Of a stretch of 64,000 nucleotides of DNA, positions 23,859-41,305 are shown piece after piece (the first letter of the stretch is position 1; the number at the start of each line of letters is the position of its first letter). Below the pieces are notes generated by a model. It had not been told where the DNA came from and searched no databases. It saw nothing but the letters and a program-made list of their open reading frames with translations. The DNA comes from Eriocheir sinensis (lineage: Eukaryota > Arthropoda > Malacostraca > Decapoda > Varunidae): assembly GCF_024679095.1 (NCBI RefSeq), contig NW_026111655.1, positions 206,001 through 270,000 of the forward strand, given 5' to 3'. Made by a program: the position numbers and the translations under genes.

Positions 23859-24027
23859 CTTCCTGTACTCTGGGAGGCGTCCTGTCCACGGCCTGGATGG
23901 TGGTGATGAGCGTGTTGTCCGTGTTCTCCAGCACCGCGCCGTCGAAGGGCTGCAGCAGCGGCGCGTTGTCGTTCACGTCCACAATGGTGACCAAGACCTG
24001 CTGTTCCAGGCGGGCGTTGCGCCTGTT
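23859..24027 (-). CDS. cadherin exon (DVNDNAP)
   Basis: Acceptor GTTGCCGCAG and donor GTGTGTG. It encodes NRRNARLEQQVLVTIV, DVNDNAPLLQPFDGAVLENT and DNTLITTIQAVD. This is the canonical EC linker plus the next repeat's ENTD motif. A single missing G in GACAGGACGCC near 23,876 moves the end (RDASQSTG) out of frame. Confidence 0.85.
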
Positions 24028-24510
24028 CTGCGGCAACGCAGGGGTTAGGAGTTCTGTGATTATGGGCGAATATGATACAACGAAAAAACTCGGAAGTCAC
24101 ACACACAAAAAAAATATCGTTAAAGAGTGATTTAGTGATTATACGTGATTCATGGAGTTGCTTTTCTTTTAGTTTGATTGCCAATGTGTTGTGTCCCTGT
24201 AACGTACACGCATACATCCATAAATATTATACATACATGAATCTAGATAGACATACAAAGACAGGAGGAAAAGTAACCTCATCGACTAGTCTTGTCATAT
24301 TGCTACCAACGACAACTGCGCTGCGTCTCCGCCGTCCACTCATCACTAGCCACAGCTTGAGCTTGGACAGCTAGAGTTACTACACTACATCGGTGCCATT
24401 CACTACTTGCAGGTAAAGTCTGTAGGTCTGGACAAACTCGCAGTGGTGGGAGTATACTTGTTACTTCATATTAAGGCAACTGCTACGCCAACTCTCGGCC
24501 GGCCACTCAC

Positions 24511-24634
24511 CACAATCTGCAGGTTGAGTTTGTAAAGCTGGACGAACTCGTAGTCGAGGGTTCGCGTGGCCACGAAGACGGTGACGCCGGCGCTGTCCCC
24601 GCAGACAGAGCTTTGCTGGTCAGGCAGCCGTCTT
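24511..24634 (-). CDS. cadherin exon, intact
   Basis: Acceptor CTCCCTCAG and donor GTGAGTGG. It encodes RRLPDQQSSVCGDSAG, VTVFVATRTLDYEFVQLY and KLNLQIV: the LDYE strand and final beta strands of an EC repeat. It continues into the exon at 24.0 kb. Confidence 0.85.
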
Positions 24635-25017
24635 CTGAGGGAGGGAGAAGAGCGGTGACGTGGAGGGACAGATAAAAACGGAGCACGGGTAGAAAAAACA
24701 TAAAACGATTGAAATATAGGAAATTTAACTGAAAAGTATTTTGATATAGAGTATGAGGGAAAATACAAAAGAGATAAAATGGGGCACATTCATTAAATGA
24801 ATAAACTTTAATATTTGAAGCACAAAAGGTAGGGTTAGTAAATTATACTCTGATAATAGGAGAGATCACATGCAACGTAGTTGGGATACCACAAAAATAT
24901 TAAAATAATTATATCGTAGGGTGAATAGGTAAATAAAAATAAGCCAACTTAAAAAAAAAAATCCATTACAGAAACTGCAATAACACAGTGAAACCCATTA
25001 CGCTGGCGAGTACTCAC

Positions 25018-25106
25018 CTGATGGCAAATGTGCCTCGGAGTTGGTGTCCGGCGTGTCGCCGTTCACGAGAGTGAAGTAAACACTGGGAGAGTCCGCGAGG
25101 TTCGAT
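25018..25106 (-). CDS. cadherin exon (short)
   Basis: Acceptor TTCTGTTCTAG and donor GTGAGTAC. It encodes SNLADSPSVYFTLVNGDTPD then TNSE..GTFAI, a YF.l..gd..g.F.i EC strand. One G is missing in CGAGGCAC near 25,036, after which the last residues read in the next frame and join RRLPDQQ of the following exon. Confidence 0.8.
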
Positions 25107-25163
25107 CTAGAACAGAAAAAATAATAGAAAGAACAGAGGCGGGGATAAGTGCTGTGTAAGGAT

Positions 25164-25370
<207 letters not shown>

Positions 25371-26331
25371 ATTACACACCAATAATAATGTTTCCAGCAT
25401 CCATCACAGCATCTATTCCAGTGTTCCTTTGTCAGACAAACGTCAGACGTCACCACCAGCCCGTCATTCCCCTCTGCCTTCCCGGCGCCAGCTCTTCCTC
25501 TTTTCTTTTTAAACGCCACGAGCAGCGAGGCCAGGAAATGGTTCTGGGGATGGCGGGAAAATAACCACCCTGCCAGCCTCCGCCGCCACCATCCCCACGT
25601 GACAGGAACCAATCTGCCACGACCCGCCAGCTGATGACACAGTCACACGCTTAATGGGAATCATAACGCCCCGGCCCCCAATGGTACGGGTTGACACTCG
25701 CCTCTACACTCCCACTATCCTCGCCATATCAGTTTTGGAGTTACAGCATCTGTCAAAACGCCTGAGAGTTTTGTTTCTTCACTGTGAGTCTGTGAGATTT
25801 CAACCTATTGGCGTTCCTTCACGTCTGCGATCTTAAGAGGCACTGTAGTAGTAGGTGATGTTTGTTTTGGTTCTTGTTTTGCTTTTGTAATCACAACGGA
25901 GTCACTTTATTGTAGCTCCGGCATTGTCCCATTGAGGTTTTTTTTCTTCTCACTTTGCTCTCACTTCAGCTACCACTTTGACCCCCTATTCGTCTGCAGT
26001 GCATGTCCCTTACTACATTCAAAGACATAATTTATTAGATGGCTCTGTTACTGCACCCCTCACTCACAAACACACCACCACCACCTATGTGTTCCCCCCT
26101 CCCCTTTCCTCCCCTCTCCTTCCCTCCTCTCCCTTCCCTTTCTCTCCCCTCCCCTACCTCTCATCTCGCACGCAACGCACCACCCATATTTTCAGTCCTT
26201 CCCTCCCTTTTCCTTTTTCCCTCTCCTCCCATACCCTACGTACTCTTCCTTCCATTCCCTCACCTCTCACACAGTACCACCACCTGCATTTTCTCCCTCC
26301 CTTACTCTCCTTCCTCCTCCCCTGACCTCAC
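25371..26331. other. cadherin intron
   Basis: No feature supported; 26,060-26,330 is C/T-rich (CCCTCCC/TTCC). Confidence 0.4.
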
Positions 26332-26519
26332 CTGCACACAGCACCACCACCTCCGTGTTCTCTGTGGTGTTCTCCGGGATGGCAGGCTGCTGGGGTGTTG
26401 GCTGACCACAGTAGGCGGCAGCTCCCGAGGACACCACCTGATCGTGACTGGCGCCGTGGACCACAGGACGGCGTGCCTCCCACCGCCTGCACCTGCACGT
26501 GGAAGATCTGGGTGTTGGC
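26332..26519 (-). CDS. cadherin exon with ENTTENTE motif
   Basis: Acceptor CCCCTTAG and donor GTGAGGTC. It encodes ANTQIFHVQVQAVGGTP, HDQVVSSGAAAYCGQPTP, then QQPAIPENTTENTEVVVLCA. The first segment ends one EC repeat; PENTTENTEV opens the next. The start and the end read in different frames, so one indel lies near 26,465-26,475. The usual xNDNxP linker is not evident between the two halves. Confidence 0.75.
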
Positions 26520-26539
26520 CTAAGGGGAGAGGGGGAGGA

Positions 26540-29265
26540 TGAAGGAAGAAAGGGAAACTGGAAGGATGGAATGAAGAAAATGGGAAGGATGGAAAGAAGA
26601 AAATGGGAAGGATGGAATGAAGGAAAATGGGAAGGATGGAGAGAAGAAAATGGGAAGGATGGAATGAAGGAAATGGGAAGGATGGAAAGAAGAAAATGGG
26701 AAGGATGGAATGAAGGAAAATGGGAAGGATGGAATGAAGAAAATGGGAAGGATGGAATGAAGAAAATGGGAAGGATGGAAAGAAGAAAATGGGAAGGATG
26801 GAAAGAAGAAAATGGGAAGGATGGAAAGAAGAAAAATGGGAAGGATGGGATGAAGGAAAATGGGAAGGATGGAAAGAAGAAAATGGGAAGGATGGAATGA
26901 AGGAAAATGGGAAGGATGGAAAGAAGAAAAATGGGAAGGATGGAATGAAGGAAAATGGGAAGGATGGAATGAAGGAAAATGGGAAGGATGGAATGAAGGA
27001 AAATGGGAAGGATGGAATGAAGAAAAATGGGAAGGATGGAAAGAAGAAAAATGGGAAGGATGGAATGAAGGAAAATGGGAAGGATGGAATGAAGGAAAAT
27101 GGGAAGGATGGAAAGAAGAAAAATGGGAAGGATGGAATGAAGGAAAATGGGAAGGATGGAAAGAAGAAAAATGGGAAGGATGGAAAGAAGAAAAATGGGA
27201 AGGATGGAAGAAGAAAATGGGAAGGATGGAATGAAGGAAATGGGAAGGATGGAATGAAGGAAAATGGGAAGGATGGAATGAAGGAAATGGGAAGGATGGA
27301 ATGAAGGAAATGGGAAGGATGGAAGAAGAAATGGGAAGGATGGAATGAAGGAAAATGGGAAGGATGGAATGAATGAAAGGAAAGAAAATGGGAAGGATGG
27401 AATGAAGAAAATGGAAGGATGGAATGAAGAAAATGGGAAGGATGGAATGAAGAAAATGGGAAGGATGGAATGAAGAAAATGGGAAGGATGGAAAGAAGAA
27501 AATGGGAAGGATGGAATGAAGGAAAATGGGAAGGATGGAATGAAGAAAATGGGAAGGATGGAAAGAAGAAAATGGGAAGGATGGAATGAAGAAAATGGGA
27601 AGGATGGAATGAAGAAAATGGGAAGGATGGAAAGAAGAAAAATGGGAAGGATAGAATGAAGGAAAATGGGAAGGATGGAAAGAAAAATGGAGGGAATGAA
27701 GGAAAATGGGAAGGATGGAGAGAAGAAGAAAATGGGAAGGATGGAAAAAGAAGAAATGGGAAGGATGGAATGAAGAAAATGGAAGGATGGAATGAAGAAA
27801 TGGGAAGGATGGAAGAAAAAAATGGGAAGGATGAAAGAAAATGGGAAGGATGGAATGAAGGAAAATGGGAAGGATGGAATGAAGGAAGAAAATGGGAAGG
27901 ATGAATGAAGGAAAATGGGAAGGATGGAATGAAGGAAATGGGAAGGATGGAAAGAAGAAAATGGGAAGGATGGAATGAAGGAAAATGGGAAGGATGGAAT
28001 GAAGGAAATGCGAAGGATGGAATGAAGGAAAATGGGAAGGATGGAATGAAGAAAAATGGGAAGGATGGAATGAAGGAAAATGGGAAGGATGGAATGAAGG
28101 AAAATGCGAAGGATGGAATGAAGAAATATGGGAAGGATGGAATGAAGGAAAATGGGAAGGATGGAATGAAGGAAAATGGGAAGGATGGAATGAAATGGAA
28201 GGATGAAAGAAAATGGGAAGGATGGAATGAAGGAAAATGGGAAGGATGGAATGAAGGAAAATGGGAAGGATGGAATGAAGAAAATGGGAAGGATGGAATG
28301 AAGGAAAATGGGAAGGATGGAATGAAGGAAAGGGGAAGGATGGAATGAAGGAAAATGGGAAGGATGGAATGAAGAAAATGGGAAGTATGGAATGAAGGAA
28401 AATGGGAAGGATGGAATGAAGGAAAATGGGAAGGATGTAATGAAGGAAATAGGGAAGGATGGAATGAAGGAAAGGGGAAGGATGGAATCAAGGAAAATGG
28501 GAAGGATGGAATGAAGGAAAATGGGAAGGATGGAATGAAGAAAAATGGGAAGGATGGAATGATGGAAAATGGGAATGATGGAATGAAGGAAATGGGAAGG
28601 ATGGAAAAGAAGAAAATGGGAAGGATGGAATGAAGGAAATGGAAGGATGGAAAAAATGGGAAGGATGGAAAGAAGAAAAATGGGAAGGATGGAATGAAGG
28701 AAAATGGGAAGGATGGAATGAAGAAAATGGAAGGATGGAATGAAGGAAAATGGAAGGATGTAATGAAGGAAAATTGGAAGGATGGAATGAAGGATAATGG
28801 GAAGGATGGAATGAAGGAAATGGAAGGATGGAAATGAAGGAAAATGGGAAGGATGGAATGAAGGAAAATGGAAGGATGGAGAGAAGAAAATGGGAAGGAT
28901 GGAATGAAGAAAATGAAGGATGGAATGAAGGAAAATGGGAAGGATGGAATGAAGGAAAATGGAAGGATGGAAATGAAGGAAATGAAGGATGGAATGAAGA
29001 AAATGGGAAGGATGGAGAAGAAAATGGGAAGATGGAATGAAGGAAATGGAAGGATGGAGAGAAGAAAATGGGAAGGATGGAATGAAGGAAATGGAAGGAT
29101 GGAATGAAGGAAAATGGGAAGGATGGAGAGAAGAAAAATGGAAGGATGGAATGAAGGAAATGGAAGGATGGAATGAAGGAAATGGGAAGGATGGAGAGAA
29201 GAAAATGGAAGGATGGAATGAAGGAAAATGGGAAGGATGGAATGAAGGAAAATGAAGGGGAGAGA
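26540..29265. repeat. 2.7-kb minisatellite, about 24-bp unit (GGAAAATGGGAAGGATGGAA)
   Basis: Roughly 110 units of a purine-only-plus-T repeat, with units of 22-25 bp and 1-2 base variants (AAAGAAG versus AATGAAG). All units are in the same orientation, with strong strand asymmetry: the top strand is almost free of C. It lies in the cadherin intron, starting about 20 bp upstream of the acceptor of the 26.3-kb exon. It generates two false open frames over 1,100 residues on the minus strand (HSILPIFL-like) and many shorter ones. Confidence 0.95.
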
Positions 29266-29559
29266 AAGAAAATAAACACAAGTTGAAGGAAAAAGATGGA
29301 AGAATGAAAGAAAGCAGAGAGGATGGGCGAAGGAAGAAGAGAAACAAACAAACGAGGAAGGTCTGGGAGTTGCCCTGGGGGGGGGTGATGAACGAAGAAA
29401 GAGAAATGGAAGGATGGGATGAAAGAATAAAACATAGAAAGGATGGAATGAAGGAAATGTGAAAGAAGACACAAAGGAAATAAAGGAAAAGCTGAAGGAT
29501 GAATGGAAGATGGAAGAATGAGAGGAAAGCAGAGAGGAAGGGACGAAGGAAGGAGAGGA

Positions 29560-30270
29560 ATAAGACAGAAAAGAAAGACGAAGAAACAAACAAATAAAGC
29601 AGAGAAGCAAGAAAGTAAAAAGAAAAAAGAAGAAAAAAGTTAGGAAGCAAGACAGGAGATCAAGGAAAAAAGAAGAAATAAAGAGGCAGAGAAGAAAAGG
29701 AAGGAAAAGAAAGAAAAAAACAGGAAACAAGGAAGTAGACGAAGAGAAAGAAAACAAAATAGAAAAGCTAGAATCAAGGAAAGAGACGAGGAGGATGAAA
29801 ACAGGAAAAGAGAAGCAAGCAATCAAGGAAGCAAACGAAGAGAAAGAAATCAAGGAGCTGAGAAGAAAGAAACAGGAAAAGAGAAGCAAGCAATCAAGGA
29901 ACCAGACGAAGAGGAAGAAATCAAGGAGCTGAGAAGAAAGAAACAGGAAAAGAGAAGCAAGCAATCAAGGAACCAGACGAAGAGAAGAAATCAAGGAGCC
30001 GAGAAGAAAGAAAACAGGAAAAGAGAAACAAGCAATCAAGGAAACCAGACGAAGAGGAAGAAATCAAGGAGCTGAGAAGAGAGAAAACAGGAAAAGAGAA
30101 ACAAGCAATCAAGGAACCAGACGAAGAGGAAGAAATCAAGGAGCTGAGAAGAGAAGAAACAGGAAAAGAGAAGCAAGCAATCAAGGAACCAGACGAAGAG
30201 GAAGAAATCAAGGAGCCGAGAAGAGAAAACAAGAATCAAGGAATCAAGGAACCAGACGAAGAGAATGAAC
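29560..30270. repeat. about 71-bp minisatellite, purine-rich
   Basis: About six and a half units from 29,800 to 30,265 sharing GCAAGCAATCAAGGAACC and GACGAAGAGGAAGAAATC, preceded by a GAAGAAA-rich tract. The minus-strand Ser/Leu/Phe frames are artefacts of this repeat. Confidence 0.85.
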
Positions 30271-30910
30271 ACAAAAATAGAGAAATATTAAAAAAAATCA
30301 AAATATGCATCAGAAAATTTAATGTGCGTGACCTTTGAGTCGGTCCAGATGCCACCTGCAACCTTCTGAAATTCCAATATGATTATTAGCACACTAAGAG
30401 TCGCTCTTTTCACGACCTTTGCCTGAAATTCTCATTGATTCCGTTCATCTCTCTCTCTCTCTGTATCTGTCTTTCTTTCTTTTCTATCTATGTATTCGTA
30501 TCTGTCTATCAATTTATCAATATTTATTGCTTGCCAATCATTACAACGAAACTAAATATCTATCTATCTTTTTCCCTATCATGTTACTTTCATTCTATCA
30601 ATGTGTCTGCTAACTGCCAATACATTCTCTGCATGTAACTAGTTATGCATTATTCTGTATCTCTACTGTCACATTATCTATTAAAAACAAGTACCATACC
30701 AATGTGACTTGATATAAAACCAAGCCCTATACACAACACTTCCTTCCATAACACTCTCTTCTTCCTCCTTTTCACCCTTCTCTGCCCCTCTGACCTCCTC
30801 TTCTTCCATCCATCATCCTCTCTCTTCTCTTCACCCGTTCTCAGGCTGCCTCCCATGAACCGTCACCCTTATCTCCTCCTCCTCTTCGTCCGCCGCCCTG
30901 CAGTACTCAC

Positions 30911-31102
30911 CAGTAGTCGGTTGAAGAGGTCGCTTAGGGTGAGAACGCCTGTCAGAGGCTCTAGGTAGAAGAACTCCAGGTGGTTCGGTGCCCTCAAGGT
31001 GGTAATTGATTCTTGCATTCTCACCTGTGTCCCGGTCAGAGGCGGAGACCCTGAGCACCGGGGTGGCTGGTTGTGGTCTGTGGCCAGCGTCTGCTCGTAC
31101 CG
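30911..31102 (-). CDS. cadherin exon (two compensating indels)
   Basis: Acceptor CCCACAACAG and donor GTGAGTAC; 192 bp. Frame one begins YEQTLATDHNQP, frame two gives TPVLRVSASDRDTGENA then RINYHLEG, frame three ends FFYLEPLTGVLTLSDLF. The order is that of one EC repeat (v.v.AsDrDtGenariny.l..g....F.ldp.tGvltl). Two single-base changes, one in a CCCC run, restore one reading. The SDRDTGEN calcium motif is exact. Confidence 0.85.
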
Positions 31103-31129
31103 CTGTTGTGGGAAGGAACATGTTGTGAA

Positions 31130-31265
31130 GGGGTGACCCAGGCCTGAGCGCTTAAATCACTGCACCACGCGAGAGTTGTGTGTAATTCACCATTATCTGA
31201 TCACGCGATAAACCTGCGATCGCCAGCCTATACCCTCCACGAATGAGCATGGAGGTCACAAGATC
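31130..31265 (-). repeat. tRNA-headed SINE remnant
   Basis: The minus strand has CGCGTGGTGCAGTGATTTAA (A-box-like) and GCCTGGGTCACC; the adjoining plus-strand AATTCACCATTATCTGATCACG matches 20.44 kb. A diverged SINE is likely. Confidence 0.45.
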
Positions 31266-31319
31266 TCTGGTATATTGTTAAACACAATAAATACACACAT
31301 TGACACATATCGCGCGCCG

Positions 31320-31320
<1 letters not shown>

Positions 31321-31364
<44 letters not shown>
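31321..31364. repeat. (GT)n microsatellite
   Basis: About 42 bp; another GT tract lies at 31,834-31,872. Confidence 0.95.
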
Positions 31365-31366
<2 letters not shown>

Positions 31367-31832
31367 ATCACAGCAAAATTATTTATGCAACCTTTCATCT
31401 TTTTCAGTATTCCTCCAGCTGTTCTGTGTTGATGGATATATTCATAATGCAGTTTTGTCCACAAAATACAGAATATCAGCCTCAAGCCATCCACAACTAC
31501 AGGTGATTCAGTAAACTTTGAGTCGCACAAAACATGAGTAAGAGGACTAAAGAACGTTAAAAAAAAAAAAAAAAAACGAATAGTTCTCCTCACACAGGTA
31601 CTTCCTTTGGACGACCTCAGTATTTGAGTCGGATCGAGATGACCTGGTGACCTCTAGACTCAGTAGCAATAAATCACCATCTAAATCAATCAGGCATATC
31701 CTCTGGGCTATATATATAGTACTCTCTTTAAGAGATTCCTCCTACCACCTTTGACTCCCAATTCATAAAAACAGCATCTGACTAAATTATTCCCGATCCA
31801 ATACTTCAGCGAGGGTTTAATTTTACAATCCA

Positions 31833-31875
<43 letters not shown>

Positions 31876-32329
31876 AGCCCTTTTCGAAATACTTACAAGT
31901 TCTGAGTCAGTGCATCAATCAATTCTTAAATAAATCTCACCTCTGGGTTACTCTCCCGAGACAATAAAGAGATAACTAAACTATAAGGCACTTCAAACTA
32001 CGCCCATTCCCCATTATAAGTTATGCAGCAGGACAAAAGCACGTGTCTTCGGGGCCAAAACTTTCATCTTAACGACCCCGCAAGAAGGCCTGTCTAACCA
32101 ACTTTCGCGAAGTCGCACTAAGATATGTGGGCCATCCATTTCCTCGATCAAATGCGACGTGTCAAGGATGCCTTCACGACGGCCCACCTTCCTCTTGCTC
32201 GTAATTTTCTGGTGGCCAACTTCTTTCATCCTCTGCTATAAATGAATGGTCTCGTATTTACTAAACCATAACTTAATCCGTCCATGTTTTATGTCTCATC
32301 TGTGTTCAAAGACTCATGCAAGTTCCCAA

Positions 32330-32806
32330 TGATTATTACTGTATTTTTGTCCTCTTTGTTTGGTCGTTGCAGTTTTCAAAGATTTATTCTCGCCTTTCTA
32401 TCTTTTACTCTCAACAAACATAAACTAATCGGCGTCGGCAGTGTCATTCAAGATCCTCCCCTTACTATATTTTTTTGTCTACGCAGGATCGTTGTAGTTT
32501 TCAGTTTTATCCTTTGTCTTAATTGATAACTTTACCTCAACAAACAGAAGTCACCTATGCACGTGTACTTTAATGTCCTCCTGTTCCTTTATTTTGGTCC
32601 TTTTCGTCGGGTTGTTGTAGTTTTCAGTTTTTTCGTCTTTGTACCTTTTACTCTTCAACAAAAAGTCGTCTATCCCTCGTGAGTGTGCTTTTTAAGGTCC
32701 TCCTGTTGCTATATATTTATCCTTTTGTAAGGTTGTTGTAGATTATAGTTTACCTTCGTCTTCATACCCTTTACCTCAGCAAACAGAAGCCTACCCCTAC
32801 AGGCAC
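32330..32806. repeat. four diverged about 125-bp tandem units abutting a cadherin exon
   Basis: Each unit has GTTGTAGTTTTCAGTTT, CTCAACAAACAGAAG and a CAAG/GTCCTCCTGTTGC-like end. The last unit's end runs into the 3' end of the exon at 32.8 kb, whose sequence CAAGCCTCCTGCAG resembles the repeat end. Confidence 0.6.
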
Positions 32807-32994
32807 CGTCCTTCAAGCCTCCTGCAGCCGCCCCAGGAAGCCGTCAACCACCGGCAGGTCAAACACGGGCGGTTGTCGTTAACGTCCTCCACCACGACCC
32901 TGAAGGAACACGACGTCTGGCGGGGCTGCAAGCCACTGTCCTTCGCGATGACCGTCAGGAAGAACTTCTTGTCCTCGCCGTCACGGTCCAGGCG
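32807..32994 (-). CDS. cadherin exon (EDVNDNRP)
   Basis: Acceptor CCCGCCAG. It encodes RLDRDGEDKKFFLTVIAKD, SGLQPRQTSCSFRVVVE, then DVNDNRP: the LDRD strand, AKDSG and DxND linker of an EC repeat. A missing C in CGCCCGTG near 32,862 separates it from VFDLPVVDGFLG in the next frame. The 3' border is unsure: a GTGCCT donor at 32,806 fits, but a TGA precedes it in the corrected frame. Confidence 0.75.
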
Positions 32995-33090
32995 CTGGCG
33001 GGCACGAGGTAAAGGAAGATGAAGGTGAGGAGAAGGGAAAATATGAAACCCAAGAATGATGACATATTGCAAAGGATATTCTCTCTCTCT

Positions 33091-33095
<5 letters not shown>

Positions 33096-33140
<45 letters not shown>
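33096..33140. repeat. (TA)n microsatellite
   Basis: About 42 bp of TA followed by TCTA units, just 3' (minus sense) of the cadherin exon copy 1. Confidence 0.9.
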
Positions 33141-33143
<3 letters not shown>

Positions 33144-33157
33144 CTATCTATCTATTT

Positions 33158-38069
<4,912 letters not shown>

Positions 38070-38199
38070 GAGATCTAACTAATACATGTCCAATATATAG
38101 TTCTGGAAATGAGGCAGCTTTCTAAACTATGTACTGACAACACTACCAGGCACAGAACACACCAGCAAGACATGAGGGATAACTTTCACCAGTCCTACC

Positions 38200-38412
38200 C
38201 CTTAACCCCTTGACTGGATTTCTTACAAGAAGACCTCACCAAGCTACAGCAATGGAACAAAAAATGTCTGCTACAATTCACTAAAGAAAAATGTAAAGTC
38301 CTGCACCTTGGGAGGGGATATCCAGCACAGCAATACCACATGAGAAACACTCCACTATCACCACAGAGGCAGAGAAAGACCTGGGAGTGTATGTTACCAG
38401 GCTACCAGTGAA
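38200..38412 (+). pseudogene. LINE reverse transcriptase thumb fragment
   Basis: The plus strand reads DFLQEDLTKLQQWNKKC, LLQFTKEKCKVLHLGRG and, after a frame change, an EKDLGVYV-like block near 38,375. These are the conserved post-catalytic motifs of non-LTR reverse transcriptases. It lies within 60 bp of the 3' border of the HDAC6-like exon. Confidence 0.7.
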
Positions 38413-38463
38413 GGCCAAATCCATGCCAATTGCAGTGGTCGGATTAAAGACCCCCACACTCAC

Positions 38464-38723
38464 CTTGAAGCAGAGTGCCAGCCAGTAGCGGCTGTGGGTA
38501 CGGATGATCCCATTGGTGGTCTGCACGGCACTCTTGTTGGGCACCAGCTGGGGCTCAAGGGGGGGCAGCAGATCCCCCAGCAAGGCCTTGGCACACAGCG
38601 TCATACAGTAGCTGATGGTGGTGAGGTTGAAGCCGCCCTCCAGTGCCAGAACTATGCGGCCCTCGGCCAGGCCAGACAGAAGGGCCATCATATGTCCACA
38701 GCAACCAGGACTCACGCGGCAAC
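38464..38723 (-). CDS. HDAC6-like deacetylase domain 2, C-terminal exon
   Basis: Acceptor CACTCCCAG and donor GTGAGTGTG; 260 bp, open throughout. It encodes CRVSPGCCGHMMALLSGLAE, GRIVLALEGGFNLTTIS, CAKALLGDLLPPLEPQLVP and THSRYWLALCFK. This is the C-terminal part of a class IIb histone/tubulin deacetylase domain (helix before the active-site loop, loop, final helices). The Tyr of the GGYN loop, which polarises the substrate carbonyl in active enzymes, is Phe here (TTC, 38,629-38,631). Phase 1 upstream requires a preceding exon ending in G, yet the rest of the domain is not found before the upstream exons at 41.2 kb. Confidence 0.8.
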
Positions 38724-38743
38724 CTGGGAGTGTGTGTGAGGCT

Positions 38744-39485
38744 GTTACTTTAGGTATGAGATGCATGAAGGAAGGAATGGGAGGAGGAAGAGGAAGGGAG
38801 TCCTGTAATATGGAATCCTGTGTTACTTTAGGTATGAGATGCATGAAGGGAGGAATAAGGGAGGAGGAAGAGAAAGGGAGTCCTTTAATATGGAATGCTG
38901 TGTTACTTTAGGTATGAGATGCATGAAGGGAGGAATATGGGAGGAGGAAGAGAAAGGGAATCCTGTAATATGGAATGCTGTGTTACTTTAGGTATGAGAT
39001 GCATGCAGGGAGGAATAAGGGAGGAGGAAGAGAAAGGGAGTCCTGTAATATGGAATGCTGTGTGTTACTTTGGGTATATGCATGCATGGCATGGAGGGAG
39101 GTGAGGGAAGAAAGGGAGTTCATGTGAGATGCAATGGTTAGGGTGTGTTACTTTAGGTATGAGATGCATGAAGGGAGGAATGGGGGTGAGGAAGAGAAAG
39201 GGAGTCCTTTAATATGGAATGCAATGGTTAGGGTGTGTTACTTTAGGTATGAGATGCATGAAGGGAGGAATGGGGGTGAGGAAGAGAAAGGGAGTCCTTT
39301 AATATGGAATGCAATGGTTAGGGTGTGTTACTTTAGGTATGAGATGCATTAAGTGAGGAATGTGGGTGAGGAAGAGAAAGGGAGTTCTTTAATATGGAAT
39401 GCAATGGTTAGGCTGTGTTACTTTAGGTATGAGATGCATGAAGGGAGGAATGGGGGTGAGGAAGAGGAAGGGAGTTCTTCACTAT
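38744..39485. repeat. 79-90-bp minisatellite (GGTATGAGATGCATGAAGG)
   Basis: Nine units, each with GTTACTTTAGGTATGAGATG, GGGAGGAAT, GAGGAAGAGAAAGGGAGT and a TAATATGGAATGC end. Later units carry an 11-bp AATGGTTAGGG-type insertion. The array starts about 20 bp upstream of the HDAC6-like acceptor, in the intron. Confidence 0.9.
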
Positions 39486-40525
<1,040 letters not shown>

Positions 40526-40664
40526 GATCACACCTCAGAATGTGGTGCATTGTGCCGCCAGCCGCAGGCTTACTAAAAATCGGCTCAATCTTATCATCAA
40601 CACCATCAATTGCGTGTAAGAACTCATTGCAGTCTAAGATGGTCTCCTTTATTTTTTCCTTGGT

Positions 40665-41060
40665 CTCTTCTTCATCCCTCCCTCTTCCTTCTCCTCCTCC
40701 TCCTCAGCCATTATTATTGGTCCATTGCAGTACAAAGGCATTTCCTAATGTTCCCAACCTCTCTCACATCGCCTTCACTCCCTTCCTTCCCTTAACTCTC
40801 CTTCACTCCCCTACTTCCCTTCCCTTTCTTTGCTTCCTCTCTCTCTCTCCCTCTCCCTTCCTCCCTGCTTCCTTTTCTTTCCCTCTCAAACCCCCCCCCT
40901 CTCTCTCTCTCTCCCTCTTCCTCTTTGCCTTTCCTTTCCTTTCCTTTCCTTCCCTCCCTCCCTTCCATTTTTTCCTTTCTCCTCTTCCTTCCCTCTCCCT
41001 CTCCCTCTTTCTCCCCCTCCCTCCTTCCCTTCCTTCTCCTACTCCCTTCGTACCTTCCCT
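40665..41060. repeat. pyrimidine-rich low-complexity tract
   Basis: CCTTCC/CTCTCCC-rich sequence of about 400 bp; the open frames on either strand here are compositional. Confidence 0.7.
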
Positions 41061-41165
41061 CCTCAGCTGCAGCAGTTTCTCACCAATTCTCTCCCTGAGC
41101 TGCTGTGTCTGTGGTGTCAGGAGCTGCATGGTGTCTCTGGTCTGGAGGCGTTAGGGCCGGACACC

Positions 41166-41305
41166 CACCAGGCCTTGGAAGGAGAGGCTCAGGGTGAAGG
41201 TGCTGGGGTCAGCCTCGCCCCGCATCTCCTATTGGCATAAGGACCCTGGTACTGGATGCAGCGCCAGTGTGCCCGCTGGACGTACACCAGGCTCAGCAGT
41301 GTCTC
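41166..41305 (-). CDS. HDAC6-like domain 1, post-catalytic exon (frameshifted)
   Basis: Acceptor CCTTCAG just before 41,305, phase 0. It encodes ETLLSLVYVQRAHWRCIQYQ, matching the last helix after a class IIb deacetylase domain (a '..VQRA.WP.LQ' pattern). After GPYAN the frame shifts to GEADPSTFTLSLSFQGL. The donor is uncertain: GTGGGT at 41,164 is a candidate. A further open stretch with [19 protein letters not shown] ends near 41,055 at GTACG and could extend the exon. Confidence 0.6.

Noticed and set aside
26267..29964. Two minus-strand open frames of 1,127 and 1,220 codons (Phe/Ile/Pro/Ser/His repeats)
   Set aside because: They are translations of the 24-bp and 71-bp minisatellites in two frames. 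The 26.3-kb cadherin exon lies within them but in a normal splice context.
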